A stretch of 64,000 nt of DNA from positions 393,309 to 457,308 of the forward strand of contig NZ_JADLQQ010000008.1 of assembly GCF_015477765.1 (NCBI RefSeq). Reading direction: 5' to 3'. The notes beneath the pieces are model-generated. The model saw only the letters and a list, made by a program, of their open reading frames with translations. It searched no databases and was not told where the DNA came from. The stretch is from Nocardia transvalensis (GTDB taxonomy: Bacteria; Actinomycetota; Actinomycetes; Mycobacteriales; Mycobacteriaceae). The position numbers were made by a program, and so were the translations under genes. Positions 34,911 through 43,800 of the stretch are shown here, in pieces; the first letter of the stretch is position 1; each line of letters begins with the position of its first letter.

Positions 34911-35548
34911 CGCTGTGGCTCACCCGTATCGAGCTGAACCTCGCCAACCCAATGGTGCGCGCGGATGTGCGCAACGTAATCAGAATGCATCAGCGCGTGA
35001 TGGGTTTGATGCCGCCGGAGCTCGGCGACAACCCCCGCAAGCAAGCTGGACTGCTGTACCGGATCGACGAAAGTCGAACTGGTACACAGGTACTCGTTCA
35101 AAGCTCGCGGGAACCGAACCTGACCGCCATACCATCGAACTACGGCACCGTCGCGATCCGCGACCTGACGCCACTACTCGACGCCCTCGAAACAGACTTG
35201 CTCGTCCACTACCGCCTCGCCGGAAACGCCGTAAAGCGATTGGGCCGCGGCAACAAGGATGCGGGCAAACTCGCCGCACTCCGTGGCGAGGAGATCGGCC
35301 AGTGGTGGACTCGCCGAGCACCCGAATGCGGCCTGCACCTGAAAACCCTCACCACCACCCCCGCAGGTTACCTCCGAGGACACCGAGCAGAGGCGGACCC
35401 GAAGCATCGAGTGCGGCACGCGGTCACCCGCTTCGACGGTATCGCCGCCGTGACCGACCCCGAGTCGCTGCGCCGAGCCGTTCGTGACGGCGTCGGGCGC
35501 GGAAAATCGCACGGCTGTGGCCTGCTGAGTTTAGCGGTAGCACGGTGA
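34907..35548 (+). CDS. casE: crRNA endoribonuclease Cas6e (CasE)
   Basis: 213 residues from GTG 34907 in a GTGA overlap with casD. MTLWLTRIELNLANP and NVIRMHQRVMGLMP are typical; His28 is the expected general acid/base of Cas6e. The C-terminal Gly-rich loop GVGRGKSHGCGLLSLA is the family signature that grips the repeat hairpin. It should cut both the array repeats and the degenerate repeats in the 30.6-kb unit, which keep the hairpin. Confidence 0.95.
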   Translation: MTLWLTRIELNLANPMVRADVRNVIRMHQRVMGLMPPELGDNPRKQAGLLYRIDESRTGTQVLVQSSREPNLTAIPSNYGTVAIRDLTPLLDALETDLLVHYRLAGNAVKRLGRGNKDAGKLAALRGEEIGQWWTRRAPECGLHLKTLTTTPAGYLRGHRAEADPKHRVRHAVTRFDGIAAVTDPESLRRAVRDGVGRGKSHGCGLLSLAVAR

Positions 35549-36516
35549 CCACGCCGTCGGCCGCGCGCAGCAAGCTCGGCGCGCCGACATTGGCGATGCT
35601 GCCACGGATCGCCGACTCCCTGTCGTTTCTGTACCTCGAATCAGTCCGAATCGTGCAGGACGACACCGGCGTCTGCGCCCGAGTGGAATCCCCTCGTGGC
35701 ATCGAGCAAGTCTATCTCCCCACCGCCGCGCTGGCCTGCGTGCTCCTAGGGCCAGGCACCTCTATTACGCAGCCCGGAATGGCAACTTTCGCGCGACACG
35801 GCACAAGCCTGGTATGCGTCGGCGCCGGAGGAGTACGAAGCTACGCAGGAATCGTGCCCGCGTCACTGACAACCACCTGGCTGGAACGACAGGCCACCGC
35901 CTGGGCCGACACCGGTGCCCGCACCGAAGTCGCGAGCCGGATGTACACCTACCGCTTCGGCGACAGTCCGGCCGGTGTCACAATTTCGCAGCTGCGGGGA
36001 TTGGAAGGGCAGCGGGTCAAAGCCATGTACCGCATCCTCGCCCAGCAATATGGCATCAAGCGATTCCGCCGCAACTACGACCCGAACTCCTGGGATAGCC
36101 AGGATCCAGTGAATTTGGCGTTATCCGCCGCGAACGCGTGCATGTACGGCGTCGTGCACGCAGCCGTGCTCGCGCTGGGCTGTTCACCCGCTCTCGGCTT
36201 TGTACACAGTGGAACTCAGCTGGCGTTCGTCTACGACATAGCCGACCTGTTCAAGATGAAAGTGACAGTTCCGCTGGCTTTCTCGCTACACGCATCGACC
36301 GATCCGGAAAGGGAAGCAGGCCGCAAACTCCGTGAGGACTTCCGACTGCTGAAACTCATGCCGGAGATCATCACGACCATCCAGAAGATAATCGACCCCA
36401 AAGCCGCGGGGGACTCGCCCGATCGAACAGGCGATATCACCCACCTCTGGGATCCGGCGCTGGGCTCGTTGCCCTCCGGTGTCAACTACGGCAACGACCT
36501 GGACTCCGGATTCTGA
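35545..36516 (+). CDS. cas1: CRISPR integrase Cas1 (type I-E)
   Basis: 323 residues from GTG 35545 (GTGA overlap). The metal-binding triad is present with the spacing of the E. coli enzyme: Glu154 (LRGLEGQRVK), His221 (GFVHSG) and Asp234 (YDIADLFK). With Cas2 it integrates new spacers at the leader end. The complete active site and clean leader-proximal repeats in array 1 suggest adaptation is or recently was working. Confidence 0.96.
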   Translation: MTTPSAARSKLGAPTLAMLPRIADSLSFLYLESVRIVQDDTGVCARVESPRGIEQVYLPTAALACVLLGPGTSITQPGMATFARHGTSLVCVGAGGVRSYAGIVPASLTTTWLERQATAWADTGARTEVASRMYTYRFGDSPAGVTISQLRGLEGQRVKAMYRILAQQYGIKRFRRNYDPNSWDSQDPVNLALSAANACMYGVVHAAVLALGCSPALGFVHSGTQLAFVYDIADLFKMKVTVPLAFSLHASTDPEREAGRKLREDFRLLKLMPEIITTIQKIIDPKAAGDSPDRTGDITHLWDPALGSLPSGVNYGNDLDSGF

Positions 36517-36839
36517 TGGCAACGATGCTGGTGATCTCGACAACTGCGGTGCCGGAGCATGTTCGAGGTGCATTGTCCCGGTGGCTGATAGAGCCGACCG
36601 CCGGGCTCTATGTCGGCGCGGTGTCAGCAAAGGTCCGAAACGAGCTATGGGACGCGGTCGCCGCCTCGGTCGGCGACGGCGAAGCCGTATGCATCCATCC
36701 TGCGGCAAACGAACAGGGCTTCCAGATCAAAACCGCCGGCGAACGTCGCCGCCGCATCGCCGATTTCGACGGGTTACAGCTCGTGCGGTTCCTCCCGCCA
36801 GGCGAATCGGACGCCGACATGGTCGATATCGACTTCTGA
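36516..36839 (+). CDS. cas2: CRISPR adaptation protein Cas2 (type I-E)
   Basis: 107 residues, ATG overlapping the cas1 stop by one base (TGATG). The start MLVISTTAVPEHVRGALSRWL and GLYVGAVSAKVRNELW match the Cas2e/CasB-type ferredoxin fold that bridges two Cas1 dimers. The C-terminal acidic tail (SDADMVDIDF) is typical of Cas2e. It is the last gene of the operon. Confidence 0.95.
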   Translation: MATMLVISTTAVPEHVRGALSRWLIEPTAGLYVGAVSAKVRNELWDAVAASVGDGEAVCIHPAANEQGFQIKTAGERRRRIADFDGLQLVRFLPPGESDADMVDIDF

Positions 36840-37144
36840 CCCCGAGCACTGGTTGCGTACGAGTCGCTCTACGACACCACTTTGTCCTCTTCCGGACCGG
36901 ATAACACGATTGCCAGGTTGATGTTCGCGCCTGGCTGCACACAGCATGCACTATCGAAGGCCCCGCACGCTCGTCGTGAATGAAGAAATCCGCAGAAAAT
37001 GCGAAGAAACACCTGGCCAACAGTCGCACTCCCAGACGCAACATGCGACACGCGCCTTCTGATACCGGACTGCGCGTGGAAATTGGCTGCGGGGACGCAC
37101 GTGTGGAGAGAGGATCGTGGCGCGTTCGTCGGACCGATGCACCC
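36840..37144. other. Gap between cas2 and array 2 with a very degenerate repeat
   Basis: No gene is supported. Near 37091-37114 the plus strand reads GCACGTGTGGAGAGAGGA, resembling the right half of the array repeat, and its CACGTG lies 58 nt before that of the first clear repeat. It may be a tenth, oldest repeat decayed beyond easy recognition. Confidence 0.4.
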
Positions 37145-37660
37145 CGACGCACCCCCACGTGCGTGAGGAGGAACTGAGCTGTAGGTACCGAGGATTGGCT
37201 TGCAACGGCGCACCCCACGTGCGTCGGGAGGAACTGGTGGCCGTCGCAACACCCACGCTTGTTATCGGTGCACCCCCACGTGCGTGGGGAGGAGTTCGAC
37301 CCTGGCGAGACATGACCGGTATAGGGCGGCGCACCCCCACGTGCGTGGGGAGGAGGCTGGCTCGTAGCGGTAGGCCGGAAGAATCACCGGCGCACCCCCA
37401 CGTGCGTGGGGAGGAGAGGAACACGTCCCGTCGTAGGCCGGGCTTACGCGGCGCACCCCCACGTGCCTGGGGAGGAGTTGCGCTGGGGCGACAACGTGGA
37501 GATGTCGACCGGCGCACCCCCACGTGCGTGGGGAGGAGCATTCATCGGTCACCACGCCGTCGACACGCACCGGCGCACCCCCACGTGCGTGGGGAGGAGG
37601 AAACCAGCGCCACCGAAATCCTCACCTCGATCGGCGCACCCCCACGTGCGTGGGGAGGAG
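37145..37660 (-). CRISPR. Type I-E CRISPR array 2 (9 repeats, 8 spacers)
   Basis: The same repeat as array 1 except the first base on the minus strand: CTCC instead of GTCC (plus-strand ends GAGGAG instead of GAGGAC). Core repeat starts on the plus strand: 37146, 37207, 37267, 37328, 37389, 37450, 37511, 37572, 37633; spacers are 32 nt. The two leftmost repeats end GGAA and have further changes (one lost base in the second), so the old end is on the left next to cas2 and the leader is on the right. Confidence 0.96.
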
Positions 37661-37720
37661 ACTTTGTGACCTGCATGTTTCTCGACGCGCATCACGTTTA
37701 CAGGATTCGGAGGCTGATGG
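37661..37720 (-). promoter_or_regulatory. Leader of array 2
   Basis: ACTTTGTGACCTGC directly after the last repeat resembles the array 1 leader (ACTTGCTGACCTGC), followed in both by CGTTT. Homology fades beyond about 45 nt, shortly before an ISL3 transposase relic begins. Confidence 0.55.
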
Positions 37721-37759
37721 CTGGGTTTGGCGCGTTCAGGTCGTTCTGGAGCCGAAGGC

Positions 37760-38340
37760 ATAGCTGATGATTCTGCTGAGGATGGCGTGCTTTGGCGATC
37801 TCGTGCTGGACGGTCTCCGCGTTGATAGCAGCTGTGTTTGGGTATCGACCGTCGGCCTACGGGGTATGTGTCTGTTCTGGGGTCGCCTGTGCTCCAGTCC
37901 CGGAGTTTGGTGCAAGCAGGCAGATTCGGACGAAGCCCTGGGGATTCGCCCTGGCACGACCACCCAACACCAGCGCGACCGCGCACAGCAACCGTTGCAG
38001 TATCGTCGTTCGGCGGGCAAGCCGAGACGCCAGCGTCGGCACCTGCTCGGCGAAAGTCCTTTGCCACAGTCGGATTTGTCGCAGAACAACCGTCGTACCC
38101 GCAACCGGATCAGGACCTCCCGGCTGGTGATCGCGGTGTCGGACAATCGCCGTTGGTAGCGACTGTGGACTCGACGCGACAACATTCCCGCAGTCCGGGC
38201 ACGGGGCTGGTTCGCCACGAGTGCTCACATCGAGCCGCACCCGGCAGTCCTGTCGAGTCCATCCCGTCGATCTTCAACCCATCCACATGCGGGAACAGGA
38301 CCATCAGCGGTCCAAGATCAGAACACCAGCAACATGATCG
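37760..38340 (-). pseudogene. ISL3-family transposase, N-terminal remnant
   Basis: In two frames the minus strand gives LFPHVDGLKIDGMDSTG, APCPDCGN, SRVHSRYQRRLSDTAITSRE, VLIRLRVRRLFCDKSDC, TFAEQVPTLASRLARRTTIL and LCAVALVLGGRA. This is the zinc-ribbon and HTH start of ISL3 transposases. The DDE catalytic domain is missing and the frames are broken. It sits beside the leader of array 2. Confidence 0.8.
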
Positions 38341-38429
38341 ATCATCAAGCGCCCGTTCGCATCCGATGCCAGACTAGATCAGAGCTCTCCGGGTTCATGT
38401 GTGGATAGCCCTGCCTGGCATGCGAGTGG

Positions 38430-39180
38430 ATTCGACGACTCAGCTACGCACTCGATGAGACGCTGGGTAGCGAGGATCGGCCGACAGATGTGCTTCTGGT
38501 GGCATGCGCACTCGGGTTGTTGGGCAAGCAAGGCGAGTGGTATGTGAACTCGCCGCTGTCGGATACCGTTCTGGTGCCGGGGCGTCGGTACTACTTCAAT
38601 GGATTCATCCGCTATGCCGACAGCCGCGGGCATCCCGGATGGACCAATCTGCCTACGGCACTGCGGACGAATCGGCCGACCACCTGGGATCCCGACAAGC
38701 AGGCCAGTGTTTTCGACAACGACGACCAAATCCTGCTGTCGATGTTCTGGAAAGCCATGCACTCGATGTCCAGCTTCACCGTCCCCGTGCTGGCGCGAGC
38801 GGTGCCGGATCTGGCTCAGCGCGAAGCTGTTCTGGATGTCGGTGGAGGCTCGGGTGCCCTGATGATCGAGGCGTGCCGCGCATTTCCGGATCTGCGTGCG
38901 GCGGTGTTCGAATTGGCGTTCGTGTGTGACATCGCGGCCCGCAAGATCGCTGATGCGAGCCTGGATCACCGGGTGGCGACCGTGCCGGGTGACTTCCTCG
39001 CTGATGATGAGCTTCCGAGCGGCTATGACACGATCACGCTGTCGACCGTGTTGCACGATTGGGACGAAGACACCGATCGCATGATTCTGCGCAAATGTTT
39101 CCACGCTCTTTCCTCGGGGGAAGGATCATCATTCTGGAAGGTCTACGCAGGATCGCTGCGCTATCCGGGGATCCGGTTCA
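38430..39180 (+). pseudogene. Broken copy of the O-methyltransferase
   Basis: Homologous to the intact gene at 19073-20143: shared segments include NRPTTWDPDK, LSMFWxAMHSMSSFT, DVGGGSGAL, FLADxxLPxGYDTI and VLHDWDE. The N-terminal dimerisation domain is mostly missing. After CFHALSSG one base is lost, shifting the frame away from the expected GRIIILEGL-like strand. The remaining open frame runs 38490-39215 but lacks the C-terminal substrate region. Non-functional. Confidence 0.8.
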
Positions 39181-39219
39181 TGGTTGAAGCGACAAACCGT
39201 GGGACAGGGGGTTGATGGG

Positions 39220-39972
39220 GTGTCCGGGCAGGCGCGGGAGCATTACGACCGGCTCGCGGCCGAGTACGAGGCGAATTGGTCCTACAGCCCGCAGTTCGTG
39301 TCGTGGATGACCTCCGCGATCGTGTCCCGGTTGTTCCCCGATGATCGGGCGGTGGACTGGGCCGCTGATATCGGATGCGGCACCGGTTTGTTCACTCGGG
39401 ATCTCGTCGGTTACGCGAAGCGGGTGGTGTGCGTGGACCCGTCGGCGGGCATGCTCGCTCAGCTTCCCGAAGACCCGGCTTTGCTGCCGGTCCAGGCTTC
39501 GGTAGAGGACGTGGTCGGGGGTCGTATCACTTTGCCGCACAACGTGTTCGATGCGGTCCTGGTGAAGGAAGCAATCCATCACGTGCATGAGGCTGACCGG
39601 GCCGCGGTGCTGACCGGCTTGGGAGGCATGCTGGGCCCGTCGGGGCGGTTGTTGGTTGTGATGCTGCCGGCGCGGATCGACTACCCGTTGTTTCCGGCGG
39701 CGTTGAGGCTGTTCGAGCAGTTGCAGCCCGAGCCGGAGGTGATTGCCGCGGCGGTGCGGGACGCGGGCTTGGCCGTCGAGCTGAGCTACGAGAGCTTTGC
39801 GCTGTCGTTCCCCCGTGAGCGCTATCTGCAGATGGTGCGCAACCGGTACATGTCGCTGTTGTCGGAGTTCGACGACGCCGCGTTGGAGGCGGGTATCGCG
39901 CAGATGGATACCTCGCGCGAGGTCTACGAGTTCGCCGACAGGTTCGCCTTCATCACCGGGACGGCCGGATAG
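39220..39972 (+). CDS. Class I SAM-dependent methyltransferase
   Basis: 250 residues from GTG 39220 with a GGGGG tract upstream. SAM-binding motif I is AADIGCGTGLFTRDL. VVCVDPSAGML gives the acidic residue for the ribose, and DAVLVKEAIHHV is motif II/III. The C-terminal ~90 residues form a substrate cap (PEVIAAAVRDAGLAVELSYESF). Of the methyltransf_11/25 type; substrate unknown. It lies between the broken O-methyltransferase and the HEPN-like ORF, with no operon partner. Confidence 0.8.
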   Translation: MSGQAREHYDRLAAEYEANWSYSPQFVSWMTSAIVSRLFPDDRAVDWAADIGCGTGLFTRDLVGYAKRVVCVDPSAGMLAQLPEDPALLPVQASVEDVVGGRITLPHNVFDAVLVKEAIHHVHEADRAAVLTGLGGMLGPSGRLLVVMLPARIDYPLFPAALRLFEQLQPEPEVIAAAVRDAGLAVELSYESFALSFPRERYLQMVRNRYMSLLSEFDDAALEAGIAQMDTSREVYEFADRFAFITGTAG

Positions 39973-40017
39973 GAACGGACGGCGATGAGTCCGATATTGG
40001 ACAGCCGGTTGTAGCGG

Positions 40018-40836
40018 TTGAAGTCGGAGCTCAGTGATCACGTGCGTATCGCTCGGCATCTGGGGTTGGATTTCGAGCGTCCGATCCGGTCGTTGGGTGA
40101 TGGCTATCCGGAGTACACGGTCTCGCTGGTGGGGAAGTTCGCCGAGCGGATCCTCAAGCAGTTGTGGCGGCATCATGACGTGCCCGGTGATCCGGCGGGC
40201 AAGGGGCTCAACGATCTGATCAAGGGGTGCAGTCCGTTCATTCGTAGCGCGACGGTGATAGAGGCGTTGCGTGATATCCAGCGGTTGCGGAACCGGTCGG
40301 CGCACGACGGCTATGTCGTTGCCGAGGAGGATGGGCTGACGGCGGTGCGTCGGCTGGTGGAAGTGCTGGCGTGGTTCGCCAGTGTCGGCAGCTCGGTGTT
40401 GACCGGACAGGTGCCGGCGCTGACGCCGGTGGTGGCGGCGAAGGCGGAGTTTCTTTCGGGACTGTATGTGACGCTGGGGTTTTCGACGGCCAAGCGGTTC
40501 GAGCTGTCCGAGGACACCGTGTACCAGTTGTTCACCCGGCAGGTCGGTCTGCGCAGTGAGTATGCCGAGTTGGTTCTCAGTCGCGATGTCGGCGAGGTCC
40601 GTCGTGTGCTGGCCACGACTGGGGGCGAGATGTTGCGTACCCGGTTGCCGAAGTTCACCCGGTTCCTTGTTGTCGACGATCCTGAACAAAACGGGCTAGT
40701 GCCGCAACAGAATTCGAGGACTGCCGGATCGTGCCTACGACCGCTGTTGATGGCTGAGCAGATGCCGGGGAGTGGGTACTTCGTCATAGGCCGATGTCGT
40801 TGTCTGGAGCGTGGGCGTGCCCATCTGGTGGGCTGA
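40018..40836 (+). CDS. HEPN-like domain protein, probably truncated
   Basis: 272 codons opening at TTG 40018. The N-terminal ~130 residues are helical. LRNRSAHDGYVVAEEDGLTA at about 91-110 contains the Rx4H signature (RNRSAH) of HEPN domains, and ERILKQLW with KGLNDLIKG matches DUF4145/abortive-infection-type HEPN modules. After about residue 225 the frame becomes atypical and runs 53 bp into the 3' end of the relaxase gene, so the original C-terminus is probably lost. HEPN proteins are often RNases in defence or toxin systems; here that is inference. Confidence 0.45.
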   Translation: MKSELSDHVRIARHLGLDFERPIRSLGDGYPEYTVSLVGKFAERILKQLWRHHDVPGDPAGKGLNDLIKGCSPFIRSATVIEALRDIQRLRNRSAHDGYVVAEEDGLTAVRRLVEVLAWFASVGSSVLTGQVPALTPVVAAKAEFLSGLYVTLGFSTAKRFELSEDTVYQLFTRQVGLRSEYAELVLSRDVGEVRRVLATTGGEMLRTRLPKFTRFLVVDDPEQNGLVPQQNSRTAGSCLRPLLMAEQMPGSGYFVIGRCRCLERGRAHLVG

Positions 40837-43800
40837 AGTCGAGCTGCGAGGGTGAGTCGGTGTCTTGTCGGTGATGCTGTCGCAACACCTGTTCGGAGGC
40901 GGCTTGTTCTGGGGTCAGCTGAGCGCGGCGGTCGCGTTCGGCGGTCAGGTCGGCGAGCTCGTTTCGCAGCCAGCCGCGGTGGACCGTCGGTTGATCGGAC
41001 TCGCTGTCGTGGTGGCTGGTGGGTGCTGGATCGAAGAGGGTGGTGTCGTTGGCTTGGAGGGCGATGCGTTGCTGGACGTGAGTGATGTGTTGGGTGAGTT
41101 GGTGGTCGGTGAGGATTTGTATCGGGTCGTTGGGGTCGAACGTGGGTGTGGCAGGGCTGTCGGGGAAGGGGTGCTGACGGACCCAGTCGGCGATGGCGTG
41201 GCGGTCGCGACGCGTGGGCGCGTGGCGCCAGTCGTGGGCGAGTTTGGCGCGTGCTTGGGTGGCCGGGTAGGTGCTGGTGATGTGGGCGCAGCGGGCAGGG
41301 ATGTGGTCGGCGGGGTCGTGGTCGGGGATGGCGGGTGTCCCGTCGTCGCGGCAGTCCTCGCAGAGGCCGTCGTCGCCGCGGCGCCCGGGTGGGGTGGCGA
41401 TGACCGCGCGTTCGATTCCGCAACTAAAGCAACAGAATCCACTGGATCGGGGAACTGCGGCGTGGTCGTAGTCGACGGCGTAGCCGTCGGGCGGATTGTT
41501 GTCGTGGGCGGTGGACCGGTAGTGATGGTCGACGGCTTGGGGGAGCGGCATGTGGTCGGGGTCGTCGTCGACGTGGGCTCGGGTGGCGAGATAGGCGTCT
41601 ATTGTTGCGGCGCTGCGGTCCGGTGGTCGTGGCGATGTGCGGTGTGAGGGTGGGTCGGTCTGCTCGTTGTCGCGTGGGGCCGTGCGGCGGCGCTCGCCTC
41701 GTCCTGATGTGGTTGGCGCCGTGTCGGGTTGGTAGACATGGGGATCGGTGTCTGGTGTGCAGGCGTGAATGAGGGCGCGGTGTTGTGGGTAGCGGTCGGC
41801 GGCCCACTGTAGTCGGGCGCGGGCGACGGGAAAGCTGTTCTGGTAGAGGGTATTGGCGACGCGGGTGATGATGTCGCGTTCGTCGTCGCTCAGGTCGTTG
41901 ACAAGTTCGCGGAAGGTTTTGCCGGCGTTGTGGATGTGGCCGGTTCGGAACAGCTCGGCGATGACGCGAAGCCGTTCGGGCACATGCGATGTCGGGTCGA
42001 TGGCGCGGGAATCTGGTGCTGTCTGATGCGTCGGAGTTTCGGAGGACGATGTTTCTGGGGTGGGATCTGTGGTGTCCATATTCGTTGCGGGGGCTGTGGT
42101 TTCGGTGGTGGAAGGGTGTTCGGGTTGGTGGTTGCCGGGTTGGAGGAGTGTTTCGATGCGCCAGGTGAGGGCGGTGGTGAGTTGGTCGGGGCGCGGGCCG
42201 GTGTTGGGGTCGGGTTGGGCGGTGAGCAGGAGTTCGTGTGCGGTGGCGAGCAAGTCTTGTGGTGTCCAGCCGGTGCCGGTGGCGCCGTCGATGGCGGCGA
42301 CGAGGCAGGGCCATGCGGGGTCGGTGATCAGTTGTGCGGCGACGGCGTCGCCGAGCAGGGTGTGGAGGTGGGGCATCCAGGTGGGCTGCAGGTTTCGGTT
42401 GCTGGTGGCGGTGGTGAGGGCGGAGGGGTCGAAGCCGAGGCGGAACCAGAGCGCGGCGGCGGGCATGTCGTCGGGTAGCGGCCGGGCTGCGGCGGCTTGG
42501 GGGAGGAGGGTTTCGATGTCGATTCCGGCGGCTGCGGCGGTGTCGAGGCGGTCGGCCAGCACCGGCCACCAGGGGTCGTTGACGAGGCGGGCGTCGATGC
42601 GTTTTCCGAGAGCGGACCAGGCGTGGACGGCGGTGTGGAGGTCGCCGAGAGTGTCGGTGACACGCGCGTCGAGCAGCTGCTGGTGAGTGCGTTCGAGTGC
42701 GGGGTAGCGGGTGGGTCCGGTGGGGCGGAGATCGGTGTCAGGAAGGTGGTGGGCGGCTCGCCATACCGCCAGGCTGGCGAGCAGGTGGGGGTGGCCGAGC
42801 AGTGGGCGCGCCCAGATCGGCGCGGTCGCGGCCGTCCATGTGGTGGCGTCGCGGGTGATCTGGTGGGCGAGGTCGGCGGCGATTCGGCTGCGGGCGCGGA
42901 GGTGTTCGGTGACCAGGTCGTCGGGAAGTCGGTTCGGTAGGCCGCGGATCCAGGGCAAGGGTCCTTCGCTGGTGGAGTGTGCGCCGGTGGGGTCCAGGCG
43001 CCAGTCCAGCACGGCGGCAACGTCGGCGGCGGTGTCGAGTTCGCGTTGACCGGCTGCCTGATGCAGGGCGGTGATCGGGTCGCGGCCGGACAGCGCAATG
43101 GTCGCCAGGTGCTGGCGAAGGACGGGATAGGCGGCGGCGTCGGTCAGGCCGTGCCGGATTCGTTCGGCGGCGGTGTCGATTCGTTCGAGTGCTTCGCGAC
43201 CGAGCGCGTGCTCGGCGGCGAGGCCGATCGCGTCGAGGTAGATGTCGACTGCACGGCCGAGCCGGTTGTGCGGGTCCAGCGCATCGCGCAGCTCGGAGTG
43301 CGCAGAGACCTGGCCGGCGTCGCGAGCGAGGATACGGAGCAGGACCTCGACGGCGGTGCGTGGCATGATGCCGGGTTCGGTCCAGAAGGAGGCTTCGCTG
43401 CCGTCGATCGCGGTGGGGACATAGACCTGGTTGGCGTGCGCGCCCCGAGTGATGGCGACGTAGAGCTGGTTTCGAGACTCGAATCCGGTGAGCACGACAT
43501 GGCAGATGCCGACGGTGATGCCCTGCGCGGAGTCGATGGTGGTGGCGTACCCGAGCCGCACATGCGCCCGCACATACGCCGGAGGAAGAACGGTCGTATG
43601 ACCGCGTTGGAGGCCCTGACGCAGGTGAGTGACGACGAGGCTGCCATCGGCTCGCACCGCGTCGACGACCCACCGGTACCCGTTGCGCACCCAGTCCCGC
43701 CCGCCCAGCCGCAGACGCGGGTTGTTGCGACGAGTGGAGATGACATCGCCGACGGAGGCGTAAAGCTCGTCGGCAAGTTTGGCTTCCGCGCCGACGGGGC

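Noticed and set aside
36951..37767. ORFs across array 2 with the same repeated text
   Set aside because: Same reason: frames running through CRISPR repeats.
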